A stretch of 64,000 nucleotides of DNA from Psychromonas aquimarina ATCC BAA-1526 (GTDB lineage Bacteria > Pseudomonadota > Gammaproteobacteria > Enterobacterales > Psychromonadaceae): contig NZ_AUAM01000020.1 of NCBI RefSeq assembly GCF_000428725.1, positions 1 through 64,000 on the forward strand, written 5' to 3'. Position numbers and translations under genes: made by a program. How positions within the stretch are numbered: the first letter of the stretch is position 1; every line of letters starts with the position of its first letter. This document shows, in pieces, positions 44,514 to 54,583 of the stretch. The notes under the pieces were generated by a model. The model saw only the letters and a program-made list of their open reading frames with translations. It was not told the DNA's origin and searched no databases.

Positions 44514-44553
44514 CTTGTCTCTATCTCTATTTTCAGGCAAAGATAGAGACAAG
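44514..44553. terminator. Hairpin between convergent genes
   Basis: CTTGTCTCTATCT (44514-44526) is exactly complementary to AGATAGAGACAAG (44541-44553). It lies between the PAP2 and amylase stops and could serve both, though it has no long T-run. Confidence 0.65.
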
Positions 44554-44573
44554 CATTATCCTAGAGCAGCTTA

Positions 44574-46688
44574 TTACTCAGCACATTTACTGACCATCAT
44601 CTTATCCGGATCTCCTGCACCGGTTACACTGAAGCTAAACACATAACTTCCTGCCTCTGGAATAACAATTGAGGACTCGGTTCCGGCTCCAGCAGCCACT
44701 GCGGCAGCCTGCTCCTGAGCAATAATAACATCAGCGCTGTCGGCAACAGCAAACTCTGTTGACCAGTCACCAGCTGCAAATTTAAAACTGTAAGAGGTCA
44801 CTGCAGATTCATTGACCACTACCTGGTAGGTATTCTGCCCCTTGTAACTGAACTGACGAGAAGCCGGCGTTTCAGCAAAATTTCCTCCGCCGGCATAACT
44901 GCCGCGAATATACATTGCTTTACTTAGCGGATCGGCTTCACTTGAATCCGGGTTATCACAGGCTGCCATAAAACCGCTGCCGACAAGAGATCCGGTGTCT
45001 GCCACCTGCGGCCCCCCTGCAGTAGGAGATTCAATATTGAGAAACATTGACTCAAAAGGCGCTAATGTTAGTGAATAAACATCACCGGCAATCGCATGGC
45101 TTTCCTTGGAAAGCAGATTGGTTAATGCCCCGTCACTGCCGATCTCAGTTCCTTTAAATTCAACTGTCACCGTATTCGAACTGACATTAACCGCATAAAG
45201 TACGTGATTATCAGCTGTATCTTTGCGGTCAATATAAATATTATCACTCGATAAAATATGAGTACGTGAACCATTATATAGTGCAGGATTGGCACTGCGC
45301 ACTGCCATTAATGAGCTGACATAACTTTTCAGATCAGCCTGCTCCGCATTTAAGGTAACATTTACACCTTCAATTTTAGCGCTGCTGCGGGCAACATGGT
45401 CATCACAAAGCCCGGAATCTCCAGAGCAGCTCTCTATCTTATCAGCAAAGCCCTGAACTTCATCACCTATCTCTTCACCATAATAAAGAGTGATAGGACC
45501 AGAGTAAGCCGTCATAAAGCTGAAAGCAGCTTTATGACGAGCCCAGTATTCCCCCTCACTTGGTGAGCTGATTTTTCCTCGCTGCAGCAGATCACCAAAG
45601 CGGACCAGATCATGATTGCCGAGCATAAGGTTAGGCATAGCATGCGCAGGATAAGCAAGATGAGTCATAAAACCGCTGTTTAGATTAGAAGCAGGACGGC
45701 CGCCGTTACCGCTTTCTTCTACCGCAAAGGTCTGCACTACTTTATAGCGCATTGGGAAATCAAAAGCAGAAGTTAATGCCGGGCTGGCCGTAGTGCCGTA
45801 AGCTTTTTCTGCTATTTCGCCCTGGCCTTTCCAGATTTCTCCAACCATATAACCCAGCGGATTAACCGTTTCACCGGCGGCATTTTTGTAGGTCACAGCC
45901 GAAGATGCAGCTTCAACTGTTTTACGTAACTCAATCCACTGAGCTGTCGGCACCTGATAGGCCTGATCTAAACGCCAGCCGTCAATTTTCAATTCATTGA
46001 TCCAGTATGCAGCCACCTCTTTATAAAAAGCTAAATCAGACGGATAACTCGCTTCAAAACCATCGCCCTGAGGTGTGCCGTTTGTGGGAGTTAACCCATT
46101 TGGTGAAGCTGCTACATTACCTTTATGGTGACCAAAAACACCGTCAAAAAAGACATAGAGACCTTTAGCATGAGCGGCCTCAACCATCTCTTTTGCTTTA
46201 GCCAGATCACCGAAATTACTGTCTATTTTAAAATAATCACTAGTGAAATAACCCGTTGCATCCAGGCGGTCCACCCACTCTGTCTGCCCCGGTTTAGCCG
46301 TGGACTGAAAAATCGGTGTCAACCAGATCGCATTGACACCTAAGCTCTTGATATAATCAAGCGAGTCGATTACCCCCTGCAGATCACCTTCATGGTGGCT
46401 GGTACCATAACCTGTACCGTAACCAATATTACTGTCACCATCAATAAATGACTCCACCATTATCTGATAGGTTACTAGTCCGCAGGTTTTAGAAACCGAT
46501 TCTTGCCCCTGATAACAGTTATATTTATCGTTAGACAGCTCAACATCTGCGGTGATATCGTTTCCACCGGAGCCAGGCGCTGGATTTGGCGTTACAGCGG
46601 TTGAATCCGTACTGTCACTGCTGTTGCAGGCACTTAAAGTTAATGCCAGTGACAGTGCCAGTGATATTTTTGAAAATGCGTATTTCAT
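44574..46688 (-). CDS. GH13 alpha-amylase-family lipoprotein
   Basis: The 704-aa protein has a signal peptide with lipobox LTLSAC (Cys about 21) and a Ser/Asp/Thr linker. The GH13 barrel (about 65-500) follows: nucleophile Asp241 in IDGWRLDQAY, acid Glu284 in MVGEIWKG, and Asp360 in LGNHDLVRFGD. A beta domain (about 500-560) and a C-terminal module (about 575-704; MYIRGSYAGG, YSFKFAAGDWS) like those in Vibrio and Psychromonas amylases come next. It is likely an outer-membrane or surface-linked starch or glycogen hydrolase. Possible LacI-type operators lie about 370-415 bp upstream. Confidence 0.88.
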   Translation of the reverse strand: MKYAFSKISLALSLALTLSACNSSDSTDSTAVTPNPAPGSGGNDITADVELSNDKYNCYQGQESVSKTCGLVTYQIMVESFIDGDSNIGYGTGYGTSHHEGDLQGVIDSLDYIKSLGVNAIWLTPIFQSTAKPGQTEWVDRLDATGYFTSDYFKIDSNFGDLAKAKEMVEAAHAKGLYVFFDGVFGHHKGNVAASPNGLTPTNGTPQGDGFEASYPSDLAFYKEVAAYWINELKIDGWRLDQAYQVPTAQWIELRKTVEAASSAVTYKNAAGETVNPLGYMVGEIWKGQGEIAEKAYGTTASPALTSAFDFPMRYKVVQTFAVEESGNGGRPASNLNSGFMTHLAYPAHAMPNLMLGNHDLVRFGDLLQRGKISSPSEGEYWARHKAAFSFMTAYSGPITLYYGEEIGDEVQGFADKIESCSGDSGLCDDHVARSSAKIEGVNVTLNAEQADLKSYVSSLMAVRSANPALYNGSRTHILSSDNIYIDRKDTADNHVLYAVNVSSNTVTVEFKGTEIGSDGALTNLLSKESHAIAGDVYSLTLAPFESMFLNIESPTAGGPQVADTGSLVGSGFMAACDNPDSSEADPLSKAMYIRGSYAGGGNFAETPASRQFSYKGQNTYQVVVNESAVTSYSFKFAAGDWSTEFAVADSADVIIAQEQAAAVAAGAGTESSIVIPEAGSYVFSFSVTGAGDPDKMMVSKCAE

Positions 46689-47055
46689 CTGCTTTCCTTT
46701 TAATTGTAATTATCATCCCGGCGCAGATTTAAGCATATGAATAAAAAAGATGAAGAGCTGTACAGCGATATTATTCTGTTAAGTTGATCTTCTTAGCAAA
46801 AACACCGCAAAAAACACAAATTGTTTGAAGTCACACGTAATTTCAAAGCAGCAAAAAGATGAGCAGACGGTTATATTTTTAGCAGCCGGCAGGTTACAAC
46901 AAATATTAATTAGAATTAATCAGATTGAAAGAACATTATAAAACAAGGAAATAAACACACTGAAATACAACCAGTTAGAATGAAACTGATAATCTTAATC
47001 AGTCAGATGCAGTGTTAAAGAAGATTATTAATATATCTCAACTTTATTCAGACAG

Positions 47056-47103
47056 GTAAACGTTTACATCAAACCACTCACACGACAACAGGTAAACGTT
47101 TAC
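47056..47103. promoter_or_regulatory. Two LacI-type palindromic operators
   Basis: GTAAACGTTTAC occurs at 47056-47067 and 47092-47103, 36 bp apart, in the 447-bp gap 46689-47135 between pilin and amylase. The sites continue as GGTAAACGTTTACAT on the right. LacI/PurR-family repressors for carbohydrate genes favour such A-T-rich palindromes with a central CG. They may control the amylase downstream on the minus strand. The rest of the gap is AT-rich with no feature I can name. Confidence 0.65.
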
Positions 47104-47135
47104 ATTAAACCAATTGTAAATCTGGTTATTTTTTC

Positions 47136-47690
47136 CTAATCAGGATCAGAGTCCGTAATAACGCGGCCGTCGCGTGAATCGTAATATATAGACAATGAAG
47201 CTAACGGATTGTAGAAAAAACGGCATTGATCCGGATGGATATAAGTAACTAAATAATCAGAGTCCGCTTCATCAGAAGACAAAGATACTGTCGGGCCTTC
47301 CTCTAAAACGGTGATCCATACTGAAATACAATCCTCGGTATTATCCAGTCTTGGACTAACTTCAAAAGGAGGCCAGCTCTGAGCCGGCCAGCCCCACTGA
47401 TTAATATCTAACTGTCCGGCAGTACCGCTGCCGTACACCTGTAAATTATCTACAGGTCCAGAACCACCTGTCGAGATCCATTTCATATTAGCAAGATTAA
47501 TAGCAGCGGAAAAAGCGCCGCCGGTTGATTTTACAACTGCTGCTTCAGCATCCTCACTCATAGAAAAAAACTTAGGCAGTGCTGTTGCTGCTAATATGCC
47601 GAGAATGACAATAACAACCACTAGTTCAATAAGGGTAAACCCTCGTACTTTATTTATAGCACTGCTTTTATTACACATACTGCCGTCCAT
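47136..47690 (-). CDS. Type IV (MSHA-like) prepilin
   Basis: This 184-aa prepilin has a short basic leader and the cleavage site KVRGFTLIELVVVIVILG (after Gly, before Phe), then a 20-residue hydrophobic helix and a C-terminal pilin domain with a Cys pair (EDCISV, PDQCRFF). It resembles MshB-type minor pilins. No other mshA-Q genes are near, so it is an orphan pilin. Confidence 0.82.
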   Translation of the reverse strand: MDGSMCNKSSAINKVRGFTLIELVVVIVILGILAATALPKFFSMSEDAEAAVVKSTGGAFSAAINLANMKWISTGGSGPVDNLQVYGSGTAGQLDINQWGWPAQSWPPFEVSPRLDNTEDCISVWITVLEEGPTVSLSSDEADSDYLVTYIHPDQCRFFYNPLASLSIYYDSRDGRVITDSDPD

Positions 47691-48096
47691 GAATATCTAT
47701 ATATAATATTAGCGTTTTACAGGAAAATTATTTTTTGAATTTGATTCTATTCAATGAAAACGCAGAAAAGAACGCTTTAGACAATCTCACTTATAACAGG
47801 TAATAGAGAGTTAACGGCATAAACGAACACAGCGTTTTATTCTTAAACTGTCCATGCAGTTTAAGAATAATCTGCATCAGCAAAGCGAATAGACATGAAT
47901 ATATTTCTCAAATATACTATCGAAACTAATATCAGCACTTGATTTTTTACACCTATATTCACCTCAATAACAATAAATGAATATAATCTCCTGCCTACAC
48001 TGTAAAATACCATAAAAAGTCATAATCCACAGACTCATCACAGAGAAAATAACAAGTTAAACACTCTAAATTCAGATAGATACGATATATATATGA

Positions 48097-48206
48097 TTAA
48101 GCAGCACCACTTAGCTGCAATGACTTTCCGCACGCAACAGACAGTATTCACTCCAACTTAATATCACTAAGCAGCATTACATAGCGGCAACATTTAGCGG
48201 CATGAC
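48097..48206. repeat. AAGCAGCAYYAC / TAGCGGCA direct repeats upstream of the RHH gene
   Basis: In the 644-bp gap 47691-48334, AAGCAGCACCACTTAGCTGC (48098-48117) is echoed by AAGCAGCATTACATAGCGGC (48169-48188), and TAGCGGCA recurs at 48195-48202. The spacing between the two main copies is about 71 bp. They may be operators of the ribbon-helix-helix-like protein that follows. No gene is seen in the gap. Confidence 0.45.
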
Positions 48207-48334
48207 ACAGTGGTATATCCGGATGCCGACAAGTCTCACAAACTGTAATGGATGATTAATAACCTGTTGCGCTAAGAGCACCTAGTTTGCTATAAAAGTA
48301 TTTCCGATAAATACCCCTATTTTATGGATATGTT

Positions 48335-48928
48335 ATGCCCTCTTCCGCAAGTTATATACCTAAAGAATTTAAATGGAATAAAAGTAATATTGAGTGGTTA
48401 AAAAGTTACCTGGCTCAGAAAACTCCCCTGCTCAATCAAATAAGCAGCGGTATAGGCATAGATATACATAACCTCAATTTACTGCGCTTTAATGAATTAT
48501 GTGAGCTGCTTGATAAATCAGCAGATGGTCGTGAATTAAGATCTCGTTTGTTTCGAGCCTGGCGTAGTAAAAAATCACGAGACAGCGACAACGGTAAAAA
48601 ACTATATACCTTTAATCTGGATATTAAAGCCGGCACTCAACTCAAAAAACTGGCTAAAAACCGTACTATCAACAGCACACTGGAAGATCTGATATTCGGC
48701 ACTTATCAATCAGACGAAATTAAACGCGCACAAGCGAAGCAGTTAAAGGCCGAGCAGAAAGAGATTGAGCGGCAGGAAGAAACCAGAAAAGAAGTTGAAG
48801 ACGAAACGGCTAAAAATTATGATGTAAAAGAGCTGGCCGCCCAGGAAAAATCTGAATTAATCCGCACTATATTAAAATTACATAAACAGCTTAAAGATTA
48901 TGAAAAACAACTGCCGAGCAATAAATAA
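48335..48928 (+). CDS. MatP-like ribbon-helix-helix protein with coiled-coil tail
   Basis: This 197-aa protein has a helical N-terminal half, then LRSRLFRAWRSKKSR followed by YTFNLDIKAGTQLKKLAKNR and NSTLEDLIFGTYQ. The last part has the strand-helix-helix arrangement of MatP, in which IDLEFVVWQRLAGLA is the match. A charged coiled coil (about 125-195) ends the protein, where MatP tetramerises. It may be a DNA-organising paralog. The relation is a pattern reading; family identity is unverified. Confidence 0.5.
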   Translation: MPSSASYIPKEFKWNKSNIEWLKSYLAQKTPLLNQISSGIGIDIHNLNLLRFNELCELLDKSADGRELRSRLFRAWRSKKSRDSDNGKKLYTFNLDIKAGTQLKKLAKNRTINSTLEDLIFGTYQSDEIKRAQAKQLKAEQKEIERQEETRKEVEDETAKNYDVKELAAQEKSELIRTILKLHKQLKDYEKQLPSNK

Positions 48929-48990
48929 TGGTTGAACAGTTTATCTGCTGCTGGCGGAGAACATTTCAAAGAGGAATAAATTCAACATAT

Positions 48991-49037
48991 AAAAAAACAG
49001 GCGCCATTTTTCAATAGCGCCTGCCCTGTGTTTTTTT
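48991..49037. terminator. Bidirectional terminator between the MatP-like and MCP genes
   Basis: CAGGCGC (48998-49004) and GCGCCTG form a stem with CATTTTTCAATA as loop. Runs of As on the left and of Ts on the right would allow both strands to terminate. Confidence 0.8.
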
Positions 49038-49041
49038 ATTA

Positions 49042-50994
49042 CTATTCGGTTTTAAACTGGCTGACATGTGCGGTCAGCTGATCAGATAACTCTTCAAGTG
49101 ACTGTGCATGTTTTCCAGCTTCAGAAGAAGCAGCATTAGCTTCATTAGCACCTGTTTGAATTTCTACCACATTACGGTTTATCTCTTCAGCAACAAGATG
49201 CTGCTCCTCTGCTGAGGTAGCAATCTGAGTAGTCATATCGCGAATTGTTTTAACCGACAGCTGAATAGACTCAAAAATAGACTCCGTGGATGCCGTATGC
49301 TCAGCGGTTTGTTTTGAATGCACCATGCTGCTTGATAATTTGCTTGCCACCACCTCGGTACGCTGACGTAAACTGCTTAAACGCTGATCTATCTCCTGCG
49401 TAGACTCAGCAGTACGACCAGCAAGGGTTCTCACTTCATCAGCAACAACAGCAAACCCCCTTCCCTGTTCTCCGGCTCTGGCGGCCTCAATAGCAGCATT
49501 TAAAGCAAGCAGATTAGTCTGCTCGGCAATACCGCGGATTGTATCTAAAATAACCGTGATATTATTAGATTCTTCTGCAAGTTCGGCCATTGCATCATTG
49601 GATTCTGCAAGAATATTTTCCAGCGATGCTACCGCATCAACCGTTCCTTGAATCAGCTCCCTGCCCTGATCAACCTGCTGGTCGCCGTTATCTGCAGCGG
49701 AAGCTGCTTCGGTACAGTTTAATGCTACTTCATTAGCTGTTGCGACCATTTCATGAAACGCAGTGGTAACCTGATCAATTGAGGCAAGCTGATTATGAGA
49801 AACAACATCCACTTCCGCTGAGGCATTTCTTGCCTGGGTTGAAATACTGTTCATCTCCTTACTGGTAACGGTCACTTTGCTGACAATCTGATAAATATTA
49901 CTGATAAAAGTATTAAATGCGCTGGCCATTTCACCAGATTCATCTTTAGTTCTAATATCAAGCCGGCGGGTTAAATCCCCTTCACCCGATGCAATATCCT
50001 GCAGCCCTTCCGTGATTGCACTCATAGGTTTAGTAATCATCCCCGACAGCCAGAATCCGGCAGCGATAAATATAATCAGTAATATAGCGCTGATAAACAG
50101 CATCTTAGTCGTCATGCTGTTTGCCTGTGCATAGACCTCATCGGTATTCACCAGGCCGATGAATTTCCAGCCTAAAGCCGGTGAGACATAAACATTCGCA
50201 AACCACTCGCTGCCGTCCAGTTCAACAGGATGTAATCCCTGAGACATATCTGCCAGATCAGCATAAGCGCCGCCGAGTGAATTAAGCTGTTTAAAATTGT
50301 GATCCGGATTGCGCGGATCTGCTAAAACATTACCGCTATCCTCTATCAGAATGACATAACCCGATTCGGCAAAAGTAACATTTTTTACCATTTCGGTCAG
50401 TTTTGATAATGTAACATCTACACCTACAGTACCAAATGAGCCGTCCTGCCCTTCAAACCGCTGCAGGTAATCAAGCAGCGGCGTTCCCGTTACTGAATCA
50501 GCATAAGCGGGTACACGAACAGGCGTAGTTGAATTAATTGAGCTGGTATACCAGGGACGCACACGAGGATCATAATGATCCGCACTTTTACTTGTCGGCC
50601 ATTGAATATAACCACCATGATCCATGCCCAGATAAACGTAAGCAAGATCCGGCCGGGCTTCACCAAAGGCCGCCATCATTTCAAATGCAGTCGCTTCAAC
50701 AGGAGAGTTCTGCAGCGGCGTCATATCTTGTGAAGACAGACCAACATAGCTGGTTACCGATTTATCCAGCTGGCGTATCTGCATCACATTCGCTAAGAAC
50801 CTGGCGTCTTCAGCAAGGCCGTTCAGATAAAGCGTAAACGCAGTATCAACATGGGTAATCTCTGAAGAGCTTGAATGCTGAAAAGATAAAACCGCATTAT
50901 CACGAATACTCTTAATAACGAGCCCGGATAAAATCAGCACTGGAAATAAGACACTTGCGACAAGAGCAAGCTGAAATTTTGTACGTATTTTCAT
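49042..50994 (-). CDS. Methyl-accepting chemotaxis protein
   Basis: The 650-aa receptor has an N-terminal membrane segment, a periplasmic dCache-like domain (about 35-280; [24 protein letters not shown]), a second membrane segment (about 295-318), HAMP, and the cytoplasmic signalling domain with [20 protein letters not shown] and [17 protein letters not shown]. The dCache pocket motifs (Rx..W, D) are of the amino-acid or organic-acid kind. The ligand is not predicted. A 322-bp gap upstream (50995-51316) holds nothing else I can name. Confidence 0.92.
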   Translation of the reverse strand: MKIRTKFQLALVASVLFPVLILSGLVIKSIRDNAVLSFQHSSSSEITHVDTAFTLYLNGLAEDARFLANVMQIRQLDKSVTSYVGLSSQDMTPLQNSPVEATAFEMMAAFGEARPDLAYVYLGMDHGGYIQWPTSKSADHYDPRVRPWYTSSINSTTPVRVPAYADSVTGTPLLDYLQRFEGQDGSFGTVGVDVTLSKLTEMVKNVTFAESGYVILIEDSGNVLADPRNPDHNFKQLNSLGGAYADLADMSQGLHPVELDGSEWFANVYVSPALGWKFIGLVNTDEVYAQANSMTTKMLFISAILLIIFIAAGFWLSGMITKPMSAITEGLQDIASGEGDLTRRLDIRTKDESGEMASAFNTFISNIYQIVSKVTVTSKEMNSISTQARNASAEVDVVSHNQLASIDQVTTAFHEMVATANEVALNCTEAASAADNGDQQVDQGRELIQGTVDAVASLENILAESNDAMAELAEESNNITVILDTIRGIAEQTNLLALNAAIEAARAGEQGRGFAVVADEVRTLAGRTAESTQEIDQRLSSLRQRTEVVASKLSSSMVHSKQTAEHTASTESIFESIQLSVKTIRDMTTQIATSAEEQHLVAEEINRNVVEIQTGANEANAASSEAGKHAQSLEELSDQLTAHVSQFKTE

Positions 50995-51316
50995 AGATTA
51001 CCTTCTTTTGAGCTGCATCCTTTTATTGAGTTATCTTCACCTGCTTTGCCGCAGTTAACTCAATCCATTCCTTTAAATTTTAGATTAGGATAAATGCACA
51101 AAATAACCAGTCTCAGCAGTGTATTAGCTTTGTACAGGACAAAAAACTAACCCTGCTAGTCAAATTAACTTTTCACAAAGCAGATGTACTTCAAAGCTTT
51201 TTAGACGATACAGACAATAAATAGAAAACAGCGGCTGTTACGGGAAGAGTTAAAAATTTTAAAAGCACTGCTTACAAGTGAAATATAACAGCGGTTGTGG
51301 AATACAGTTCATTTGT

Positions 51317-51874
51317 TCAAACCGCCGTTTTTTGAGGGACTCTGCTGACCCTATATAAAAACACAGGTGACTTGTAAAAGTCATTCAACCGGATCACTTT
51401 CTCCGGCTGCCATGCTGGAAGCGCAAAATTATTACTGATCAGAAAGTTAATATTCCCAGGCTGGGCCGCTAACTTGTTTTTGATTTTTAGCATAGCCAGC
51501 GGATCTAAATAACAGATTAATAGCGAAGCATTATAAAGATCTGCTTTGTAAAAATCCTGTTTATACAAGGTTAGGTTTTTCAACCGCAGGCACTTGCCGA
51601 TTATTTTCGTTGTTAACCAGGGTAATAAAGACAGCTCATAACCGATTATTTGTCTTTGCGGATATCTGCGTGCCAAACGAATAACCAGATTGCCCCAGCC
51701 GCTGCCCAGATCAACCACTGTACCAGTGCCGCTTTCATCGATCAGCTGAATTACGGCTTTAAACGCGGTGTTTGAACTAGGCATGGGTGATATACCTAAT
51801 TTTATGGTGTTATAGATAATAGAGACAGTCATTAACAGCAGTAATGAAAATAATAAAATATAAAAAGCCGGCAA
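51317..51874 (-). CDS. Membrane-anchored class I SAM methyltransferase
   Basis: This 185-aa protein has an N-terminal membrane anchor (about 5-22) and a Rossmann methyltransferase core: VVDLGSGWGNLVIRLARRYP (SAM loop), IIGYELSLLPWLTTK, and LLICYLDPLAM. The layout is like FAM173/ANTKMT-type lysine methyltransferases. The target is unknown. Confidence 0.72.
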   Translation of the reverse strand: MPAFYILLFSLLLLMTVSIIYNTIKLGISPMPSSNTAFKAVIQLIDESGTGTVVDLGSGWGNLVIRLARRYPQRQIIGYELSLLPWLTTKIIGKCLRLKNLTLYKQDFYKADLYNASLLICYLDPLAMLKIKNKLAAQPGNINFLISNNFALPAWQPEKVIRLNDFYKSPVFLYRVSRVPQKTAV

Positions 51875-52026
51875 AATATAGTTCTCAAATGTAGAAGTTA
51901 AAAGTGAAATAATTCTTCAGCCTGTTATCAGGCCATAAAAACAGACGCTGAAATCTTTATCTTTAAAATAAATAGTACTATTTTATTACTATTAATTCAG
52001 TCGCTTAACTGCAGAAGTTTTTACAT

Positions 52027-53307
52027 ATGAAAATGCCAAAATTACATTTAACAGCAGTTGTCTTATCAGCAGTTTTACAGTTTTCGTGTACTGATATGTT
52101 TAAATTACAGAACGATTTAGATTCAATTAACAAGATAGCACGCAGTTATTCGATTACTATCTCCTTCGATGAAGCCGTAGCTCAATCATCACGATCTCCT
52201 GTTATCTTAATAAGCCTGCAGGACAAAGCTGAGCAGAATATTGGTACCTACCGCTTTATTGATCAGCAAAGCCGAATTGAATTTAACTCCGGTGATAATC
52301 TGCATGCATTTTTTGCTTTTGCTGACCTGAATCAGGATTTTATTTATCAGAAAACGGAACCCTTCTCATTAGTAAAAATCCAGCCGGCTTCTTTAACCGA
52401 AAAGCATACGCAGTCTCAATCAACAATGAAACTAAGCTATTCAGGGCAGGAGAACGGCCCCGTTCCCGACTTCCTGGTCGGCGTGCATTTTTCAAAATTT
52501 ACGCAAATATTTGGTCTGCATATCAACGTTGGTACAGTGACTTCAATAGACAGCCCCCTGTTCACAATTGAACATGGGAGAACAGGGATGTGGGAGCCGT
52601 TTACCTTTTTAAAAAACGGCGGTTTTGGTGTCCATATGCTGCAGAAATACGATCCTGATAAAATACCTGTTTTATTTGTTCACGGTATGGGCGACGGACC
52701 GCTTAGATTTAAACCTCTGATCAACAAATTAGATACCTCAAAATACCAGGCATGGGTATACAGCTACCCTACCGCTTACCGCCTGCAGAATACCGCCAGC
52801 GGACTTTCTGCACTAATGAAATCACTGCATTATCAATATCGATTTACACAACTGCATATTGTTGCACACAGCATGGGAGGTTTAATTTCGAAGGCTTATA
52901 TTAACGAATGCTCAGCAAAAGAAGACTGTAGTTATTTGAGCAGCTTCACGACGATTTCAACCCCATGGCTTGGTCATCACGGCGCACAGTCCGGCGTAAC
53001 ATATTCGCCGGTAGTTATGCCGTCGTGGATTGATATGAGCCCGGACAGTCAATTCCTGGCTGATCTATTTAACCAGCCGTTAACGGTTAACCTGCAGTAT
53101 AATTTACTGTTTACTTTTAAAACCGGTAAAAAATTCAGCAGGGAAAGCAGCGACGGCGTCATCTCTTTACACAGCCAGCTACGCAGGCAGGCTCAAAACA
53201 GTGCATTTAAAATCAAGGGCTATGATCAGACACATACCTCAATATTTTACAGCGAAATAATGTCCGGCGATTTATTCAAATTATTCACCTTATCAGAACA
53301 ACCATAA
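52027..53307 (+). CDS. Exported lipase/esterase-like alpha/beta hydrolase
   Basis: This 426-aa protein has a hydrophobic signal with Cys at about 21 (weak lipobox) and an N-terminal beta-rich region of about 190 residues. The hydrolase domain follows: IPVLFVHGMGDG, WVYSYPTAY, and the nucleophile elbow IVAHSMGGLISKAY. It resembles PGAP1-type or lecithin-cholesterol-acyltransferase-like lipases. A catalytic His is likely in TSIFYSEIM or DQTHTS near the C-terminus. Confidence 0.75.
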   Translation: MKMPKLHLTAVVLSAVLQFSCTDMFKLQNDLDSINKIARSYSITISFDEAVAQSSRSPVILISLQDKAEQNIGTYRFIDQQSRIEFNSGDNLHAFFAFADLNQDFIYQKTEPFSLVKIQPASLTEKHTQSQSTMKLSYSGQENGPVPDFLVGVHFSKFTQIFGLHINVGTVTSIDSPLFTIEHGRTGMWEPFTFLKNGGFGVHMLQKYDPDKIPVLFVHGMGDGPLRFKPLINKLDTSKYQAWVYSYPTAYRLQNTASGLSALMKSLHYQYRFTQLHIVAHSMGGLISKAYINECSAKEDCSYLSSFTTISTPWLGHHGAQSGVTYSPVVMPSWIDMSPDSQFLADLFNQPLTVNLQYNLLFTFKTGKKFSRESSDGVISLHSQLRRQAQNSAFKIKGYDQTHTSIFYSEIMSGDLFKLFTLSEQP

Positions 53308-53357
53308 CAAAACCTGCAGCTGATACAGCAGATGCTAATGCTGTGATCCGCTTAGCA

Positions 53358-54026
53358 TCACTCTAGAACCAGTCGATACCCAGCACCGTAAACTGACTGA
53401 ATCAAATCTTCGCCCTGACTTATCTCAGTCAGCTTTCGACGTAATTTCTTTATATGACTGTCAATGGTTCTATTATTAACAACTCGATGATCAGAATACA
53501 TATTATGCATTAACTGCTCACGCGTAAATATACATCCCGGTCTGCCGGCCAGAGGTTTTAGTAACTGAAATTCTACTGACGTTAATGAGACTTCTTTACT
53601 CAGATAACTGGCAGTAAAGCGCTGTTCATCAAGAACAATAACAGTTTTACCGTTTACTGAAGGCTGTGACCTTCTTAAAACGGCTTTGACTCTGGCAACC
53701 ACTTCTCTGGGACTAAAAGGTTTGCAGATATAATCATCAGCCCCCAGCTCTAACCCCAGCAGCCGGTCAATTTCATCAACCTTTGCGGTAACCATCAGAA
53801 TCGGCACATCAGAAAACTGACGAATCTCTTTGCATAGTTCAATACCGTCTTTACCCGGAAGCATAATATCGAGTAATACAGCTTTAGGCTGATGTCTCTT
53901 TATCCAGGTGATAACCTCGTCTCCATGATGGATCATGTGCGGATCATACTCAGTCAATTTGAAGTAATCGCTTAGCAGATTAGCCAGTTTGATTTCATCT
54001 TCCACAATCAATATTGTATTTGCCAT
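53358..54026 (-). CDS. OmpR-family response regulator, BaeR-like
   Basis: This 222-aa regulator tracks E. coli BaeR closely: receiver with phosphoacceptor in VLLDIMLPGKDG, MVTAKVDEIDRLLGLELGADDYICKP, SPREVVARVKAVLRR, then the winged helix with NRTIDSHIKKLRRKL and YGAGYRL. BaeR controls envelope-stress genes. No BaeS-like kinase gene is adjacent; the flanking genes are unrelated. Confidence 0.85.
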   Translation of the reverse strand: MANTILIVEDEIKLANLLSDYFKLTEYDPHMIHHGDEVITWIKRHQPKAVLLDIMLPGKDGIELCKEIRQFSDVPILMVTAKVDEIDRLLGLELGADDYICKPFSPREVVARVKAVLRRSQPSVNGKTVIVLDEQRFTASYLSKEVSLTSVEFQLLKPLAGRPGCIFTREQLMHNMYSDHRVVNNRTIDSHIKKLRRKLTEISQGEDLIQSVYGAGYRLVLE

Positions 54027-54124
54027 ATTCGATTCTCTTATCTATCTGAGCAGGTTAACGGCAAACGCTTATCTGAAACAAAAATCGTAGCAAGGTAAAC
54101 CGGCCGATATCTAATATTGCTTTT

Positions 54125-54583
54125 TTAAGCGCTTGGAAAACGGATAACCACATCTACTTTTGATGACATAGAGGCCGTTAATGTCTGCGCTTTTTCAGTC
54201 GCTAAAATAACGATACCGTTGTGCTTAGCTATGTTCTTAAATAAATTATTGATATCAAAACTGCTTTCTTGTCCATGAGGATTCCGCACTGCAGTTTTTT
54301 TCTCGAATAACAGATCTGCTTCCGTAAATTGTATTATATCTCTACTGTTTCGAGCTTTGCTGAACAGCTCTGCAATATGAGTTTGTGATTCTTTATCTGC
54401 AATAGCGCTCGATAACTGCACCGTTTTACTGCTGTAACCTCTAATATCATCGGTTGCCGCACTAAGGTCACTAGGAGAAGCACCGTTAAATGTGATCAGG
54501 AAACGTCTCGGATGAGTTGTATGCTGAGACATATCTTGTAAAAAACGGTTATAGCTTTTGCTGAGGTATTCTACGATTATCAT
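54125..54583 (-). CDS. Degenerate AAA-ATPase-like protein without Walker A
   Basis: This 152-aa protein follows the second half of AAA+ ATPases tied to contractile systems: FTEADLLFEKKTAVRNPHG sits where Walker B DEADALFGKR and its tail would be, and GIVILATEKAQTLTASM and VIRFPSA correspond to the sensor region. The N-terminal part has no GxxGxGK(T/S), and the Walker B Asp is replaced. It is probably not an ATPase. It may be a binding protein or remnant. The gap 54584-55041 upstream holds no gene I can support; it has only a 40-codon frame (54923-55045) of unclear status. Confidence 0.55.
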   Translation of the reverse strand: MIIVEYLSKSYNRFLQDMSQHTTHPRRFLITFNGASPSDLSAATDDIRGYSSKTVQLSSAIADKESQTHIAELFSKARNSRDIIQFTEADLLFEKKTAVRNPHGQESSFDINNLFKNIAKHNGIVILATEKAQTLTASMSSKVDVVIRFPSA

